This document shows, one piece after another, positions 5,124 to 6,045 of a stretch of 6,045 nucleotides of DNA. The notes under the pieces were generated by a model, which saw nothing but the letters and a program-made list of their open reading frames with translations, had not been told where the DNA came from and searched no databases. Position 1 is the stretch's first letter; every line of letters starts with the position of its first letter. This stretch comes from Clostridiaceae bacterium (GTDB lineage Bacteria; Bacillota; Clostridia; Saccharofermentanales; DTU023), in NCBI GenBank assembly GCA_012511185.1, contig JAAZGN010000176.1:1-6045 (forward strand), in the 5' to 3' direction. A program made the translations under genes and the position numbers.

Positions 5124-6045
5124 ATTCAAGAACGACCTGGAGATACTCGACGGCGGGGTCTTCCGTACCCGTCATCTTGCTCCCCATTTCTTTGGCATAA
5201 CGGATGTATTCGAGCGCTTCCTTCGTCACGCACTCGCCCGGCGCCAGGATGGGAATGCCCGGCGGATAGCACATAACCGATTCCGAGGAAATACGGCCCA
5301 GGCATGATTCGAACGGCTGGCTTTCAGACGGGGCGTAGAAGGCCTCCGCCGGGGTCATGGCGACACAGGGCGTGATGTATTCACTGACCAGGTCGGTTGC
5401 CGGTTCACGGCCGTGTGTGAATCCGATGTCGGCCAGGGCCGCGATCAGGCGCTCGATCCCCACGGGCCTGTCACCGACCGACAAAATGGCCAGGAAGTTG
5501 TGAAGATCGCCGAACTCGATCTGGATGTCGTAGTCATCGCGCAACATATCGTAGACCTCCACCCCCGACAGGCCTGTACCCCGGGTGTGTACCGGCAGCT
5601 TGCAAAGATCAAAGGCGAAAAAAGCTTTGCCGTCACATTTTTCGCTGCCAAAGGCATCATAGCCACCGATAGCATTGATCTCTTTTCTGGCATAATCTGC
5701 ATACTCAATGACGCGCTGGTAAATGGATCGTCCGCGCAGGGCCAGGTTGCGGCGCGTGATGTCGAGCGAGGTCAATAGCAGGTAGGAGGCGCTTGTCGTT
5801 TGGGTCAGGTTGATGATCTGTCCCACATAGCCCCGTTCCTCTTTCATACGCGGACCCAGAAAAAGGAGTGAACTCTGTGTCAGGGATCCGCCTGTTTTAT
5901 GCAGGGACACCGCACTCATATCGGCTCCGGCCTCCATGCCCGAAAGGGGCAGCTCTTCCGAGAAGTAAAAATGCGTCCCGTGAGCTTCATCGACCAGCAC
6001 ACGCATTCCCGCTGCATGAGCCAAATCAGCCATGGTCTGCAAATC
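5122..6045 (-). CDS. speA: Arginine decarboxylase, C-terminal part (5' end beyond window)
   Basis: This is a PLP-dependent Orn/Lys/Arg decarboxylase of the aspartate-aminotransferase fold, as in Bacillus SpeA, unrelated to the alanine-racemase-fold SpeA of E. coli. It would convert arginine to agmatine. 307 residues are visible; relatives are about 480-490, so roughly 180 N-terminal residues lie right of the window. The frame is open through 6045, and the apparent TTG/ATG starts near 6042 and 6033 are internal. Seen, numbering from the edge: DEAHGTHF (19-26, Asp19 for the PLP ring nitrogen), AVSLHKTGGSLTQSS with Schiff-base Lys50, then the C-terminal domain with GDLHNFLAILSVGD and GRISSESVMCYPPGIPILAPGE, the family's C-terminal signature. 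It stops 12 nt before speE. Arginine as substrate is inferred from the adjacent agmatinase; lysine or ornithine decarboxylases have the same architecture. Confidence 0.93.
   Translation of the reverse strand, partial: DLQTMADLAHAAGMRVLVDEAHGTHFYFSEELPLSGMEAGADMSAVSLHKTGGSLTQSSLLFLGPRMKEERGYVGQIINLTQTTSASYLLLTSLDITRRNLALRGRSIYQRVIEYADYARKEINAIGGYDAFGSEKCDGKAFFAFDLCKLPVHTRGTGLSGVEVYDMLRDDYDIQIEFGDLHNFLAILSVGDRPVGIERLIAALADIGFTHGREPATDLVSEYITPCVAMTPAEAFYAPSESQPFESCLGRISSESVMCYPPGIPILAPGECVTKEALEYIRYAKEMGSKMTGTEDPAVEYLQVVLE

Overview
The window looks like an ordinary chromosomal segment of a Gram-positive anaerobe, most likely Clostridia or a related Firmicutes lineage. The grounds are a polyamine operon in the order arginine decarboxylase (aspartate-aminotransferase fold), spermidine synthase, agmatinase; strong GGAGG-type ribosome binding sites; a Firmicutes-style HflX; and moderate GC content by eye. 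The taxonomic call is inference. No insertion sequence, phage gene, tRNA, rRNA or CRISPR array was seen.

Layout, left to right. Positions 1-796 (minus) hold the N-terminal two thirds of the ribosome-associated GTPase HflX, cut off by the left edge. Positions 797-926 are a short divergent intergenic region. Positions 927-1451 (plus) encode a small HipB/XRE-type helix-turn-helix protein, the only plus-strand gene. Its 3' part runs 212 nt into the opposite strand of the next gene. Positions 1240-6045 (minus) form one tightly packed, probably co-transcribed series. In transcription order (right to left) it is speA (partial, cut by the right edge), speE, speB, a MATE-family transporter gene and an uncharacterised 203-residue protein. 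The junctions are 12 nt (speA/speE), an 8-nt overlap (speE/speB), 24 nt (speB/MATE) and 56 nt (MATE/unknown).

How the genes work together. SpeA decarboxylates arginine to agmatine, SpeB hydrolyses agmatine to putrescine plus urea, and SpeE transfers an aminopropyl group to putrescine to make spermidine. The aminopropyl donor, decarboxylated S-adenosylmethionine, needs SpeD, which is not in this window. The MATE exporter and the unknown protein at the operon's 3' end are the least explained parts. An export or tolerance role linked to polyamines is possible but is only guilt by association.

I did not find a clearly new biological system. The items most worth a second look are the polyamine-linked MATE/unknown-protein pair, the antisense-overlapping tail of the XRE gene, and a perfect stem-loop just past the operon's last stop codon.
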